This document shows positions 50,072 through 58,706 of a DNA stretch of 64,000 nucleotides, in pieces; the first letter of the stretch is position 1, and every line of letters starts with the position of its first letter. The DNA comes from Sphingobacteriales bacterium (GTDB taxonomy: Bacteria; Bacteroidota; Bacteroidia; Chitinophagales; Chitinophagaceae), in contig JACPUV010000053.1 in the NCBI GenBank assembly GCA_016192105.1, positions 124,001 through 188,000 of the forward strand. The letters run 5' to 3'. A program made the position numbers and the translations under genes. The notes beneath the pieces are model-generated. The model saw only the letters and a program-made list of their open reading frames with translations, made no database searches and was not told the DNA's origin.

Positions 50072-52105
50072 ATGATTTCACCCAATACCATACAGCAGAT
50101 CCTGGGCCGGACCGATATTATTGATGTGATCGGCAGTTTTGTCAAGCTGAAAAGAAGGGGGACAAATTACCTGGGCCTCTGCCCTTTTCATAATGAAAAG
50201 ACGCCTTCCTTTACCGTCTCTCCCAGCAAAGAGATCTACAAGTGCTTTGGCTGCGGCAAGAGCGGGAATACGGTCAGCTTTGTCATGGAGCATGAGAAAT
50301 ACAGTTATGTGGAGGCCCTGAAATGGCTGGCTGCCCGTTACGGGATTGAGATCGAGGAAACCTTTGCCAGTGATGAACAGCGGCAGCAATTGCTCGCGGC
50401 CGACAGCCTTTATATCATCAATGGATTTGCCCAGCAGTTTTTCAGCCGGGTGCTTTTTGAAACAGAAGAAGGACGGGATGTGGGCCTGGCTTATTTTAAG
50501 GAAAGAGGATTCCGGGAAGACATTATCAAAAAATTTCAGCTGGGTTACTCGCCCGAGCAGCGGGATGCTTTTACCCGGGAAGCCATCGCCAAACAATACA
50601 ATACCGAATTACTGATCAAATCCGGGCTGGTGGCCAACCGCAATAACCAGCTGATGGATAATTACCGGGGCCGGGTCATCTTCCCTGTTCATAACCACAG
50701 TGGTAAAGTGCTGGGATTCGGCGCCCGTATCCTGAAGAGCAACGATAAGGCGCCAAAGTATATCAATACCCCGGAAAACGAGATCTATATCAAGAGCAAG
50801 ATCCTTTACGGATCGTATTTCGCCCGGCAGGCCATTGACAAAGCGGATGAATGCCTGCTGGTGGAAGGATATACGGATGTGGTCTCCCTGCACCAGGCCG
50901 GTATCGAAAATGTAGTGGCCAGTGGTGGTACTTCTCTTACTCCCGACCAGTTACGGCTGATCCGGAAATACACGAATAACCTGACCATTATCTACGATGG
51001 GGATGCTGCGGGAGTAAAGGCAGCGCTGCGGGGGCTTGACCTGGCGCTGGAGGAAGGATTGAATGTGAAACTGGTGCTGATCCCTGATAAAGAAGACCCC
51101 GACAGTTATGTCAATAAAGTGGGGGCTGCGGCTTTTACCCAGTTTGTGCAAAAGAACAAGAAAGATGTTATCCTTTTCCAGTTGGAAGTGGCCCTGAAAG
51201 ATGCGGGATCGGATTCAGTCAGGAAATCGGAAGTCGTGAACCGCATGGCGGAAACGATTTCCCGGATCAACAAGGCGGAGGATTTTACCCGGCAGCAGGA
51301 TTATATCAAGCAGTGTGCTGAATTACTGAAGATCGATGAAGGCGGTTTGCATGCCCTCGTGAATAAATTTATCCGTGACCGGGTTTCCACCCTGGAGCGG
51401 AAACTGCCTTTCGAAGAAGCGAAGCAGTTCGAAGAAAATGCCAAACAGGCCGAACAGACCAATTTTGATGAAGCAACGTTCAACTTACTTTTTAAAGATG
51501 AATTGCAGGAACGGGAAGTAGCCCGGATCTTACTGGAATACGGGATAAAAAAATGGGACGGCCAGAAACTGATCGCGGAATATATCCTGGAAGAAATGGT
51601 GGATGAATCCCTCCTGGATAACAAAGAAGTGATCCGGCTGATCGCTGTTTTTAAAGAATTACTGGAGCAAAACCCGCAACAGGTGAACCGGGGTTATTTT
51701 ATCCATCACCCCGATACCCGGCTCAGTGCTTTCGCCGTATCCCTGATGAGTTTTCCCTATGAAGAAAGCGAACACTGGCGCCGGGAATTCAGCCAGTCCA
51801 GCGGCTACCAGAAAAGTTTGTTTGAACAATCCTACGAGGATTTTATCCGGACCGTGGCCCCGGAAAACAATGAGCAGTTGCTGGGATTTCTGAAAATGGA
51901 TGAAGATAAAACAAATGAGGAAGTGGAGTCAGCGGTCAATTACCTGAAACTCCGGAAGATCAAACGGATGCTGCTGGAAAACCAACTTGACCTGGAAAAA
52001 GAACACAGCCCCGAAGAGTTCAGTATGCTGCACCAGACCCACGAACACCTGAAACAAATGGAAATGGAGCTGACCCGGAAAATGGGGGCTGTAATCATTC
52101 GCTGA
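50072..52105 (+). CDS. dnaG: DNA primase
   Basis: 677 residues. The N-terminal zinc-binding domain has C37, H40, C58 and C61 (CPFH...CFGC). The RNA polymerase core carries YSPEQRDAFTREAI and NYRGRVIFPVHNHSGKVLGFGAR, and the TOPRIM part has LLVEGYTDVVSLHQAG and IIYDGDAAGVKAALRG. The C-terminal third is the helicase-interacting region (KLRKIKRMLLENQLDLEKEH). Primase makes the RNA primers for replication. It is convergent with the CYTH gene and their ends overlap by 11 bases. Confidence 0.97.
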   Translation: MISPNTIQQILGRTDIIDVIGSFVKLKRRGTNYLGLCPFHNEKTPSFTVSPSKEIYKCFGCGKSGNTVSFVMEHEKYSYVEALKWLAARYGIEIEETFASDEQRQQLLAADSLYIINGFAQQFFSRVLFETEEGRDVGLAYFKERGFREDIIKKFQLGYSPEQRDAFTREAIAKQYNTELLIKSGLVANRNNQLMDNYRGRVIFPVHNHSGKVLGFGARILKSNDKAPKYINTPENEIYIKSKILYGSYFARQAIDKADECLLVEGYTDVVSLHQAGIENVVASGGTSLTPDQLRLIRKYTNNLTIIYDGDAAGVKAALRGLDLALEEGLNVKLVLIPDKEDPDSYVNKVGAAAFTQFVQKNKKDVILFQLEVALKDAGSDSVRKSEVVNRMAETISRINKAEDFTRQQDYIKQCAELLKIDEGGLHALVNKFIRDRVSTLERKLPFEEAKQFEENAKQAEQTNFDEATFNLLFKDELQEREVARILLEYGIKKWDGQKLIAEYILEEMVDESLLDNKEVIRLIAVFKELLEQNPQQVNRGYFIHHPDTRLSAFAVSLMSFPYEESEHWRREFSQSSGYQKSLFEQSYEDFIRTVAPENNEQLLGFLKMDEDKTNEEVESAVNYLKLRKIKRMLLENQLDLEKEHSPEEFSMLHQTHEHLKQMEMELTRKMGAVIIR

Positions 52106-52628
52106 TCCCGGTTCGGGCCATCAGCATATCACTGTACGATACTTCCACGAGGTCCTTGCCGGTAATACCAAAGGCAGACAGATAGAAATCACATTGTTCT
52201 TTCAGCTGATCCGCCCCGAGATGGCCGGCCATTTTATTTCCGGCCTCTATCTCCACGAATGAACCAAGTCCCGGTACCTCATCAATATGGAATTTCACAT
52301 TGCCGATATAATAGATCTCCCTTTTTTTCTGCACCACTACTTTAATCCCGTTGGCACTGGCCAGGGCTTTTTTAAGACCGGCGGCATCTTCCACTTTTAC
52401 CAGTTGGAAAGCTGATTGCTTCGGACCGGCCTGGTCAGGGCGTTCATAATAGATCAGGTTGTTCTCAATATTCCCTTCCCGGAGTTTCAGGCGTCCCTTC
52501 TGTACATTAAAGTAGGTATCTGTCTGCTGGTCGGTGCCCTTAAAATCAGCCCCCTCCGATAAAAGGTATGCCCGGATACTGTCCCCGTTCTTACAGCGGG
52601 CTTTGATTTCCACGTTGAGGTAATTCAT
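52095..52628 (-). CDS. CYTH-domain protein (class IV adenylate cyclase-like)
   Basis: 177 residues. The start MNYLNVEIKARCKN carries the ExExK-like motif of CYTH proteins in the form EIKAR. RLKLREGNIENNLIYYERP, VVVQKKREIYYIGNVKFHIDEVPGLGSFVEIEA are typical strands with conserved Lys, Arg, Asp and Glu. CYTH proteins hydrolyse or cyclise triphosphate compounds (inorganic triphosphatase, thiamine triphosphatase, cyclase), so the substrate is uncertain. It overlaps the end of dnaG by 11 bases. Confidence 0.85.
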   Translation of the reverse strand: MNYLNVEIKARCKNGDSIRAYLLSEGADFKGTDQQTDTYFNVQKGRLKLREGNIENNLIYYERPDQAGPKQSAFQLVKVEDAAGLKKALASANGIKVVVQKKREIYYIGNVKFHIDEVPGLGSFVEIEAGNKMAGHLGADQLKEQCDFYLSAFGITGKDLVEVSYSDMLMARTGISE

Positions 52629-52635
52629 CTAAAAT

Positions 52636-52665
52636 TAAAAGGGCTGTACCGGTCAGATACAGCCC
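52636..52665 (-). terminator. Terminator after the 149-residue protein gene
   Basis: GGGCTGTA and TACAGCCC form an eight-pair stem with a nine-base loop; on the minus strand it is followed by TTTTAATTTT. It lies between the 52686 stop and the CYTH gene. Confidence 0.75.
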
Positions 52666-52685
52666 CTGAAAAAGTTTATAATTGA

Positions 52686-53135
52686 TTATTCTGCCACGGC
52701 AGCCGCCTGTCTTTTCCGGCTGGCCCCGATCTCTTCTCCACGGTATCCCTCTTCACAGCGGGTAAACCGCATGGCGCTCCATACATGGTCCAGTTCCACC
52801 CGCTCCGTGCTTTCATACCCTTCACAGGTCAGGCGGTTCCAGCTGCATTCCCGGTTCAGGTCGGTAACGATCTTGGAAGTGGTCTTGGGATAAGCCACCC
52901 AGAATTTAGAGCCGGTCTTAAGAGAAGGCATCACATCTTTCAAAATTCCATTCAGTTGGTTCTCATTCACGGCAAATACCAGGGCAAAATCAATTTTCCG
53001 GCTTTTTAAAAGCGGGGTCATGTTTTTTGCGAAGGACAGCTTGCTGAATTGTTTCTCGATCGAAGAAGGCAAACCCTGAATTAAAAGATTCTTTTCGTCT
53101 GCCAGTTGTAACTTTTCAAACACAGTTTGTGACAT
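52686..53135 (-). CDS. Hypothetical cytoplasmic protein, possibly DUF3052-like
   Basis: 149 residues, no signal peptide. The order DFALVFAVNENQLNGILKDV, LKTGSKFWVAYPKTTSKIVTDL and VELDHVWSAMRFT resembles the Rossmann-like DUF3052 layout (a strand, a helix, then a GxxxWxxxPK strand), but I am not certain. EGYRGEEIGASRKRQAAAVAE forms a charged C-terminal tail. The TACCTTTG box at 53205-53212 suggests its own promoter, about 70 bases before the ATG. The function is unknown. Confidence 0.6.
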   Translation of the reverse strand: MSQTVFEKLQLADEKNLLIQGLPSSIEKQFSKLSFAKNMTPLLKSRKIDFALVFAVNENQLNGILKDVMPSLKTGSKFWVAYPKTTSKIVTDLNRECSWNRLTCEGYESTERVELDHVWSAMRFTRCEEGYRGEEIGASRKRQAAAVAE

Positions 53136-53204
53136 ACTTAGAAACTATTTTAATGGTTCCGGACATTCTCTTTGAAAGCGTCCGAGTTCTCAAAGCAGGG
53201 ACTG

Positions 53205-53212
53205 CAAAGGTA
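53205..53212 (-). promoter_or_regulatory. -7 element for the 149-residue protein gene
   Basis: Minus strand TACCTTTG. It lies 69 bases before the ATG; no TTTG at the ideal distance. Confidence 0.4.
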
Positions 53213-53246
53213 CTGAATATATGGTGTATTTTCTGCATCATTGTAA

Positions 53247-53282
53247 ATAAAAATCCCGTTCCCCTGTTTGAGGAACGGGATT
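53247..53282 (-). terminator. Terminator after the M48 peptidase gene
   Basis: AATCCCGTTCC and GGAACGGGATT form an 11-pair stem; the minus-strand continuation is TTTATTT. It lies 20 bases after the stop. Confidence 0.88.
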
Positions 53283-53301
53283 CTTACTATTCAGACCTAA
53301 A

Positions 53302-54132
53302 TCATTTAGCTACAGGCTTATACCTTGCCAGTGCTTCGGGCATATATTTTTTTAACTGGTCGATCCTTCTGCCTTCTGAGGGGTGGGTGCTGAGAAATTC
53401 GGGGGGCGTCTGCCCTGAGGAAGCTTTTTCCATTCGTTCCCAAAGGGCAATTGCTTCCTGCGGGTTATACCCTGCCATGGCCGCAAAGATCAGCCCGAAA
53501 CGATCCGCTTCGAGCTCGTGTTTACGGGAGAAGGGTAATAAGACCCCCAACTGTGAACCCGCGCCATAGGCACCCAGGAACAGGTTCTGGGTTTCCTGTG
53601 GTTTATTGGCTACTGCGACTGATAATGCCACGCCACCAAGTTGCTGCAACAACCCCTGACTCATCCGCTGGTTCCCGTGTTGCAGCAATGCATGGGAAAC
53701 TTCGTGTCCCATAACGGCAGCCAGGGCCGCTTCATTCTGGGTTACCGGGAGCAACCCGGTATAAACAACGATCTTGCCACCCGGCATACACCAGGCATTC
53801 ACCGCTTTGTCATCCACGAGATTTACCTCCCATTTATAGCCGGACAGGTCACCCGATTTGCCGATTTCACTGTAATAGGATTCTACTGCCATTACGATCC
53901 GCTGCCCCACCCGTTTCACCATTTCCGCATCCCGGTTATTTCCGTTAGCCACTACTTTATTGGTGGAAAGAAACTGCTTGTACTGCGTATTTGCCATCGA
54001 CTGCAGTTCTGATTCCGGCAGGAGCTTAAACTGTTTTTTCCCGGAAAGAGAATTCTGTGAGCAGGCCACCAGGAAAAAAGAAAGCACAAAAAAAGCAAGG
54101 ATCTTTTGTAGCATGATGTGGAGTTTATTCAT
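53302..54132 (-). CDS. M48-family metallopeptidase lipoprotein
   Basis: 276 residues. The N-terminus has a lipoprotein signal (ILAFFVLSFFLVACSQ), so it is probably anchored to a membrane. Zinc motif HEVSHALLQH and the third ligand in EADRFGLIFAA are clear. The region before the motif (VNLVDDKAVNAWCMPGGKIVVYTGLL) is standard for LoiP/YcaL-like M48 peptidases, which remove damaged outer-membrane proteins. ATG 54132 and ATG 54114 are both possible starts. The terminator downstream is strong. Confidence 0.92.
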   Translation of the reverse strand: MNKLHIMLQKILAFFVLSFFLVACSQNSLSGKKQFKLLPESELQSMANTQYKQFLSTNKVVANGNNRDAEMVKRVGQRIVMAVESYYSEIGKSGDLSGYKWEVNLVDDKAVNAWCMPGGKIVVYTGLLPVTQNEAALAAVMGHEVSHALLQHGNQRMSQGLLQQLGGVALSVAVANKPQETQNLFLGAYGAGSQLGVLLPFSRKHELEADRFGLIFAAMAGYNPQEAIALWERMEKASSGQTPPEFLSTHPSEGRRIDQLKKYMPEALARYKPVAK

Positions 54133-54206
54133 AAGCGTTCAATCATTATACCAACTTATGATATAAATAAAAAAACTTTGACTGCAATAAAGTTAAATGA
54201 TTCCTT

Positions 54207-54878
54207 TTAATTATTGTGCTGCTGCGATGCTTCTCTCCTCCGCTGGCGGCGGCGGTCACGGCCCTTGAGAATGGGCACTTTGCTCTCATTTCCCCGAAGG
54301 AGCCGGCCAATATTTTTCTGATGTGTCAGGAGTACCATCAGGGCGACGGCAATGGCAAAGACCCGGTAAACGGGGTTGTCCACGTTAAATATGACAAGTA
54401 TAAAGAAGGGAAATGCGACGCTGGCGAGTATGGAACTGAGGGAAACAAAACGGGTCAGGTAAAGTACAAGGGAGAAGATGCCCACACAGCTCAATGCCGT
54501 CCAGGGAGAAATGCCCAGCACGAGGCCAAATAAAGTAGCCACCCCCTTGCCTCCGCGGAAGTCCGCCCATATTGGGAAAATATGGCCCACTACAGCAGCA
54601 AGGCCCAGCCCGGTCTGGAGATTCTGGAGGTTGATATCACTGTCTGCGTATTCCGGTAATAACAGGGCGAGTTTCACAGCAACAATCCCTTTGAGCATAT
54701 CAGCCACCATCACAAATGTGCCCCATTTGGAGCCCAGTACCCGGTAGGTATTGGTGGCACCGGCATTGCCGCTTCCGTAATCACGGATATCAATATCGAA
54801 AAATGATTTACTTACCCAAACAGAGGTGGGGACACTACCAATCAGATATGCAACAATAATCAGAAGAAGTTCGTTCAT
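54207..54878 (-). CDS. plsY: Glycerol-3-phosphate acyltransferase PlsY
   Basis: 223 residues with five or so membrane helices. Conserved motifs: YLIGSVPTSVWVSK, IDIRDYGSGNAGATNTYRVLG and FRGGKGVATLFGLVLG. PlsY moves the acyl group from acyl phosphate to glycerol-3-phosphate, the first step of phospholipid synthesis. The C-terminal tail is basic (KVPILKGRDRRRQRRREAS), longer than in many homologues. It lies 100 bases downstream of prmA on the same strand. Confidence 0.95.
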   Translation of the reverse strand: MNELLLIIVAYLIGSVPTSVWVSKSFFDIDIRDYGSGNAGATNTYRVLGSKWGTFVMVADMLKGIVAVKLALLLPEYADSDINLQNLQTGLGLAAVVGHIFPIWADFRGGKGVATLFGLVLGISPWTALSCVGIFSLVLYLTRFVSLSSILASVAFPFFILVIFNVDNPVYRVFAIAVALMVLLTHQKNIGRLLRGNESKVPILKGRDRRRQRRREASQQHNN

Positions 54879-54978
54879 AGAACCTTGTCTTTTTCTGTCG
54901 CTTCAGCGAGCAGAATGCGAAAATACAGAAAAAAAAAGAGAAGTGATAACGGTAAATTAACCGGTGGGTAACATTCGC

Positions 54979-55794
54979 TTAATATGAAAACAATAAACAA
55001 ATCCAACCGTTTTTTTCCTGTTTATCAACCAGTTGCAGAGATAACCTCGCGGCTGCCGCCCTGATATCCTCTTCGTCAGCTGCCAGTAAACCGCTTAAAA
55101 GCATAACCCCACCCTTGTTGAGTCCGGATTGCAGCAATTGTAAATTGTCGAGGATCACATTTTTATTGATATTGGCCAGGATGATGTCCTGTTTACCGGC
55201 ACTAGCCGCGGTATCCGCCTTAACGATCCGGATTTTTGAACATTGGTTCATGACCCGGTTTTCTTCCGCATTCTCAATGCTCCAGTCATCATAATCAACG
55301 GCCAGCACCTCTGCTGCTCCCCTCTTTTCCGCCAGGATGGCCAGTACGCCGGTGCCGGTCCCAAAATCAAACACGTTCTTTCCCCTGAAATCAAGGGCTC
55401 TCATTTGCCGGATCATCAGCCAGGTAGTGGCATGATGCCCGGTACCAAAACTCATTTTGGGCGTTATGACAATTTCCAGTTCTACAGCAGCAACCGGTTC
55501 GTGAAAGGCGGCCCTCAATGCTACAAAATCATCCACCACAACCGGCTGAAAACTGGATTCCCAAAGCGCATTCCAGTTTTGTGCGGCCACCTGCTTCACC
55601 GTAAAGGGAACCGTATAAATAGCCGCGATCTCCTCCACTACGGAGGGAATATACCCGGCTTCCTTGATAAAAGCTTTCAGGTCATTGTCGGTTTCTTCAA
55701 ACCCTTCAAATCCTTCCTCTGCAAGCCGGGCGACCAGGACCTGCTGCAATTCCGGGTCTGCTACGGGAAATGTTATCTCAATATGATTGGGCAT
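54979..55794 (-). CDS. prmA: Ribosomal protein L11 methyltransferase
   Basis: 271 residues. The SAM-binding fold has FGTGHHATTWLMIRQM, VFDFGTGTGVLAILAEKRG (motif I), VLAVDYDDWSIENAEEN and IILANINKNVILDN (the N-x-N-type motif). The N-terminal substrate domain (ITFPVADPELQQVLVARLAEEGFEGFEE) fits PrmA, which methylates L11 at several sites. It starts 44 bases after the pnp stop, but the terminator at 55801-55825 separates the two. Confidence 0.95.
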   Translation of the reverse strand: MPNHIEITFPVADPELQQVLVARLAEEGFEGFEETDNDLKAFIKEAGYIPSVVEEIAAIYTVPFTVKQVAAQNWNALWESSFQPVVVDDFVALRAAFHEPVAAVELEIVITPKMSFGTGHHATTWLMIRQMRALDFRGKNVFDFGTGTGVLAILAEKRGAAEVLAVDYDDWSIENAEENRVMNQCSKIRIVKADTAASAGKQDIILANINKNVILDNLQLLQSGLNKGGVMLLSGLLAADEEDIRAAAARLSLQLVDKQEKNGWICLLFSY

Positions 55795-55800
55795 AAGTTA

Positions 55801-55825
55801 AAAAGCCCCGGAAATTTCCGGGGCT
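55801..55825 (-). terminator. Terminator after pnp
   Basis: AGCCCCGGAAA and TTTCCGGGGCT form a perfect 22-base palindrome (55804-55825), followed on the minus strand by TTT. It lies 13 bases after the pnp stop. Confidence 0.85.
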
Positions 55826-55838
55826 GTAATGGTATTTT

Positions 55839-58031
55839 TTAATTGGATGAACCATCCTGCTGGGCCGGTGGTCTTTGTTCTTCCCTCGGCTTTTGCTCCG
55901 GTTTCGGGATCAGTACTTTCCGGGACAGTTTGAACTTACCGGATTTGGGATCGGTTCCGATCAGTTTCACTTTCATCACATCTCCTTCTTTCACGATACC
56001 ATCCAGTGTTTCCAGGCGTTTCCAGCTGATCTCACTGATATGTACCAGTCCTTGTTTACCCGGGAGGAATTCCACGAAGGCACCGAAAGGCATGATCGAT
56101 TTCACGGTTGCTTCATAGGTATCACCCACCTGCGGAACTGCCACAATACCTTTGATCCAGGAAACGGCCTTGTCCACTCCGTCCTTGCTGGTGCTGAAGA
56201 TGCTGATCTCGCCTCTTCCGTTGATCTCTTCAAGGTTGATCGTGGTACCGGTCTCGCGTTGTATTTCCTGTATCACTTTACCACCCGGCCCGATAACGGC
56301 ACCGATGAATTCTTTATCAATGAACAGTTTCACCATCCGCGGAGCATGCGGTTTCACTTCACTGCGGGCTGCGGGGATCGTATTGTACATGGCGTCCAGG
56401 ATATGCAGGCGGCCTCTTTTAGCCTGGTCCAGCGCCTGCTGCATCACTTCCATTTTCAGGCCGTCCACTTTGATATCCATCTGCACACCGCATATCCCAT
56501 CACGGGTACCGGTTACTTTAAAGTCCATATCACCCAGGTGATCTTCATCTCCCAGGATATCGGTCAGGATCGCATATTTATCAGCTTTGGTGATCAGTCC
56601 CATAGCCACACCGGAAACGTGCTTGGGAATCCCCACCCCGGCATCCATCAGGGCCAGGGAACCGGCACAAACAGTCGCCATAGAAGAGGAACCGTTTGAC
56701 TCCAGGATATCGCTTACCACACGGACCGTGTAAGGAAAATCGCCTGTGGGCATCATTTGTTTCAATGAACGCTGGGCCAGGTTACCATGTCCTACTTCAC
56801 GACGGCTCTGGCCGCGCATCATTTTAATCTCACCGGTAGAGAAGGGAGGGAAATTATAATGCAGGTAGAACTTGGAATCCACTGATTTTGCGGCACTTTC
56901 TACCAGCAATTCATCTAAAGGAGTACCTAAGGTAACAGTTGTAAGCGACTGGGTCTCACCCCTTGTAAAAAGAGCGGCGCCATGCGGTGAAGGCAGGGCG
57001 TCTATTTCCATATCCAGGGGGCGTACTGTTTCCAGGTCACGTCCGTCCAGACGCACTCTTTCGTCGAGGATCATATCCCTTACCACGTCATATTGCAGGT
57101 CGCCATAGTAGGTGGAGGCCAGTTTCTTGGTCAGGTCCGGCAGGCTTTCGCCCTCCGCAATGTTCAGGTCCTTTTTCAGAAAATCCAGTAATTCCACTTT
57201 GATCGCATCAAAACGATCGGTCCTTTCGTGTTTACCCAATCCGCCTTTGGCAACTTCATACACTTTTTGCCTGGCAAACCCATATACTTTTTCTTTCAGG
57301 GCTTCATCAGTCGCGGGTTTGGTATAATCCCTTTTAGCTTTAACGCCGGCCATGTCACGCAGTTCTTCCTGTGCTTTTACCTGTATGCGGATTGCTTCAT
57401 GGGCAATTTCAAGCGCTTTACAAAGGTCAGCCTCGCTGCATTCCTGGGCTTCTCCTTCCACCATCATCAGGTTCTTGTCGGTAGCGGCGATAAGGAAATC
57501 CATATCGGATTTTTCCATCTGGCTGCGGGTGGGGTTCACTACGAACTCACCTGCTACACGGGATACCCGTACTTCTGAAATGATTTCCTTGATGGGAATA
57601 TCGGAAACAGCCAATGCAGCAGAAGCAGCCAGGCAGGCCATGGAATCCGGCATGATTTCCGGATCGCTGGAGACCAGGGTCACCAGCACCTGTACCTCGC
57701 ATAAATAATCTTCGGGGAATAAAGGACGCAGGGCCCGGTCGATGAGACGGCTGGTCAGGACCTCGTAGTCATTCAGTTTAGCCTCTCTCTTAAAGAAAGA
57801 TCCGGGGATACGGCCGGCAGAAGCAAATTTTTCCTGGTAATCGACTGACAAGGGAAAAAAGCTCTGTCCCTCTTTGGGTTCTTTATTGGCACATACGGTT
57901 GCCAGGATCATACAATTGCCCATGGAAACAGTAACGGATCCATCGGCCTGGCGCGCAAGGCGGCCTGTTTCAATGGTCACCATACGACCACCGCCTATAT
58001 CGAAGGTCTTACGAATTTTTTGTTGTAACAT
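55839..58031 (-). CDS. pnp: Polyribonucleotide nucleotidyltransferase (PNPase)
   Basis: 730 residues from ATG 58031 (MLQQKIRKTFDIGGGRMVTI); an earlier ATG lacks homology. Two RNase PH domains, with FFPLSVDYQEKFASAGRIPGSFFKREAKLNDYEVLTSRLIDR and, in the second, FPPFSTGEIKMMRGQSRREVGHGNLAQRSL. Then a KH domain (VIGPGGKVIQEIQRETG) and an S1 domain (TVKSIMPFGAFVEFLPGKQGLVHISEIS). It degrades RNA from the 3' end using phosphate. It follows rpsO, the normal order, with a hairpin in the gap that may be a processing or control site. Confidence 0.98.
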   Translation of the reverse strand: MLQQKIRKTFDIGGGRMVTIETGRLARQADGSVTVSMGNCMILATVCANKEPKEGQSFFPLSVDYQEKFASAGRIPGSFFKREAKLNDYEVLTSRLIDRALRPLFPEDYLCEVQVLVTLVSSDPEIMPDSMACLAASAALAVSDIPIKEIISEVRVSRVAGEFVVNPTRSQMEKSDMDFLIAATDKNLMMVEGEAQECSEADLCKALEIAHEAIRIQVKAQEELRDMAGVKAKRDYTKPATDEALKEKVYGFARQKVYEVAKGGLGKHERTDRFDAIKVELLDFLKKDLNIAEGESLPDLTKKLASTYYGDLQYDVVRDMILDERVRLDGRDLETVRPLDMEIDALPSPHGAALFTRGETQSLTTVTLGTPLDELLVESAAKSVDSKFYLHYNFPPFSTGEIKMMRGQSRREVGHGNLAQRSLKQMMPTGDFPYTVRVVSDILESNGSSSMATVCAGSLALMDAGVGIPKHVSGVAMGLITKADKYAILTDILGDEDHLGDMDFKVTGTRDGICGVQMDIKVDGLKMEVMQQALDQAKRGRLHILDAMYNTIPAARSEVKPHAPRMVKLFIDKEFIGAVIGPGGKVIQEIQRETGTTINLEEINGRGEISIFSTSKDGVDKAVSWIKGIVAVPQVGDTYEATVKSIMPFGAFVEFLPGKQGLVHISEISWKRLETLDGIVKEGDVMKVKLIGTDPKSGKFKLSRKVLIPKPEQKPREEQRPPAQQDGSSN

Positions 58032-58171
58032 TTTTTTCAGTTTAAGGGCGTTGCACCCTGTGAAGAATTGGAACGGATTCAACCGGAACTGTTACCCTGT
58101 CCTGCCCCTTACAGGATTCAGCGTCCTTTTTGCACGGTCAACGGGGGGAAAACGAAGGGTATAAAAACAGT

Positions 58172-58202
58172 TATTCCCAACATCCGGAAGACATTGGGAA
58201 TA
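58172..58202 (-). other. Hairpin in the rpsO-pnp spacer
   Basis: TATTCCCAA (58172-58180) pairs with TTGGGAATA (58194-58202), a nine-pair stem. On the minus strand TAACTGTTTTTAT follows within a few bases. In E. coli an intercistronic hairpin here is cut by RNase III and lets PNPase control its own mRNA. The location fits such a role, or that of an attenuator. Confidence 0.5.
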
Positions 58203-58281
58203 GTATATTTCAGGTCCTGTATTCTATTGAATTGAACTTCGGAGCGAAAGACTTTCCCAACTCCCGGGTTGGAGAACGGGT

Positions 58282-58551
58282 TTATTTCCTGATTCCGAGT
58301 TTCTCAATCAGCTGGCGGTAACCTGTCAGGTTATGCTTTTGCAGGTAATTCAGTAAGCGCTTCCGTTTACCTACCAGCTGCATCAGTCCGCGGTGAGTGG
58401 AGAAATCCTTTTTGTTTTGCTGGAGATGACCGCTGATCTGGCTGATTCTTTCAGTCAGCAGGGCAATTTGTCCTTCAATGGATCCGGTGTTCCTGGCAGA
58501 ACCCGCAAAGGTTGTTAAAACGGTCGCTTTTTTTTCTTTTGTTAAAGGCAT
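58282..58551 (-). CDS. rpsO: 30S ribosomal protein S15
   Basis: 89 residues, the normal length. MPLTKEKKATVLTTFAGSAR, ISGHLQQNKKDFSTHRGLMQLVGKRKRLLNYLQKHN are conserved S15 segments. S15 binds 16S rRNA early in small-subunit assembly. A full two-part promoter lies at 58601-58631, giving a leader of about 45 bases. Confidence 0.98.
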   Translation of the reverse strand: MPLTKEKKATVLTTFAGSARNTGSIEGQIALLTERISQISGHLQQNKKDFSTHRGLMQLVGKRKRLLNYLQKHNLTGYRQLIEKLGIRK

Positions 58552-58600
58552 CTTTTTAATTTTTAAATTTCATCCGATTTTGCATCTTGTATTAAGGCGG

Positions 58601-58631
58601 CAAAGGTAAGATGGTTTCTGCTAACAGCAAA
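58601..58631 (-). promoter_or_regulatory. Full-consensus promoter for rpsO
   Basis: Minus strand TTTG (58631-58628), 19 bases, TACCTTTG (58608-58601): a perfect match to the Bacteroidota consensus. It lies 50 bases before the rpsO ATG. Confidence 0.85.
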
Positions 58632-58694
58632 GGCTTTCCCTGGCTTTTTTTGGCCCGGTTTTCCCCTCTCATAGCTGATAATCAACCCATAACT

Positions 58695-58702
58695 TACCTT
58701 TG
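58695..58702 (+). promoter_or_regulatory. -7 element immediately before miaE
   Basis: TACCTTTG matches TAnnTTTG and ends four bases before ATG 58707, implying a leaderless mRNA. It also argues against the earlier in-frame ATG at 58611. Confidence 0.5.
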
Positions 58703-58706
58703 TCCC

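Noticed and set aside
55875..56699. A 274-residue frame antisense to pnp
   Set aside because: PNPase is unmistakable on the other strand.
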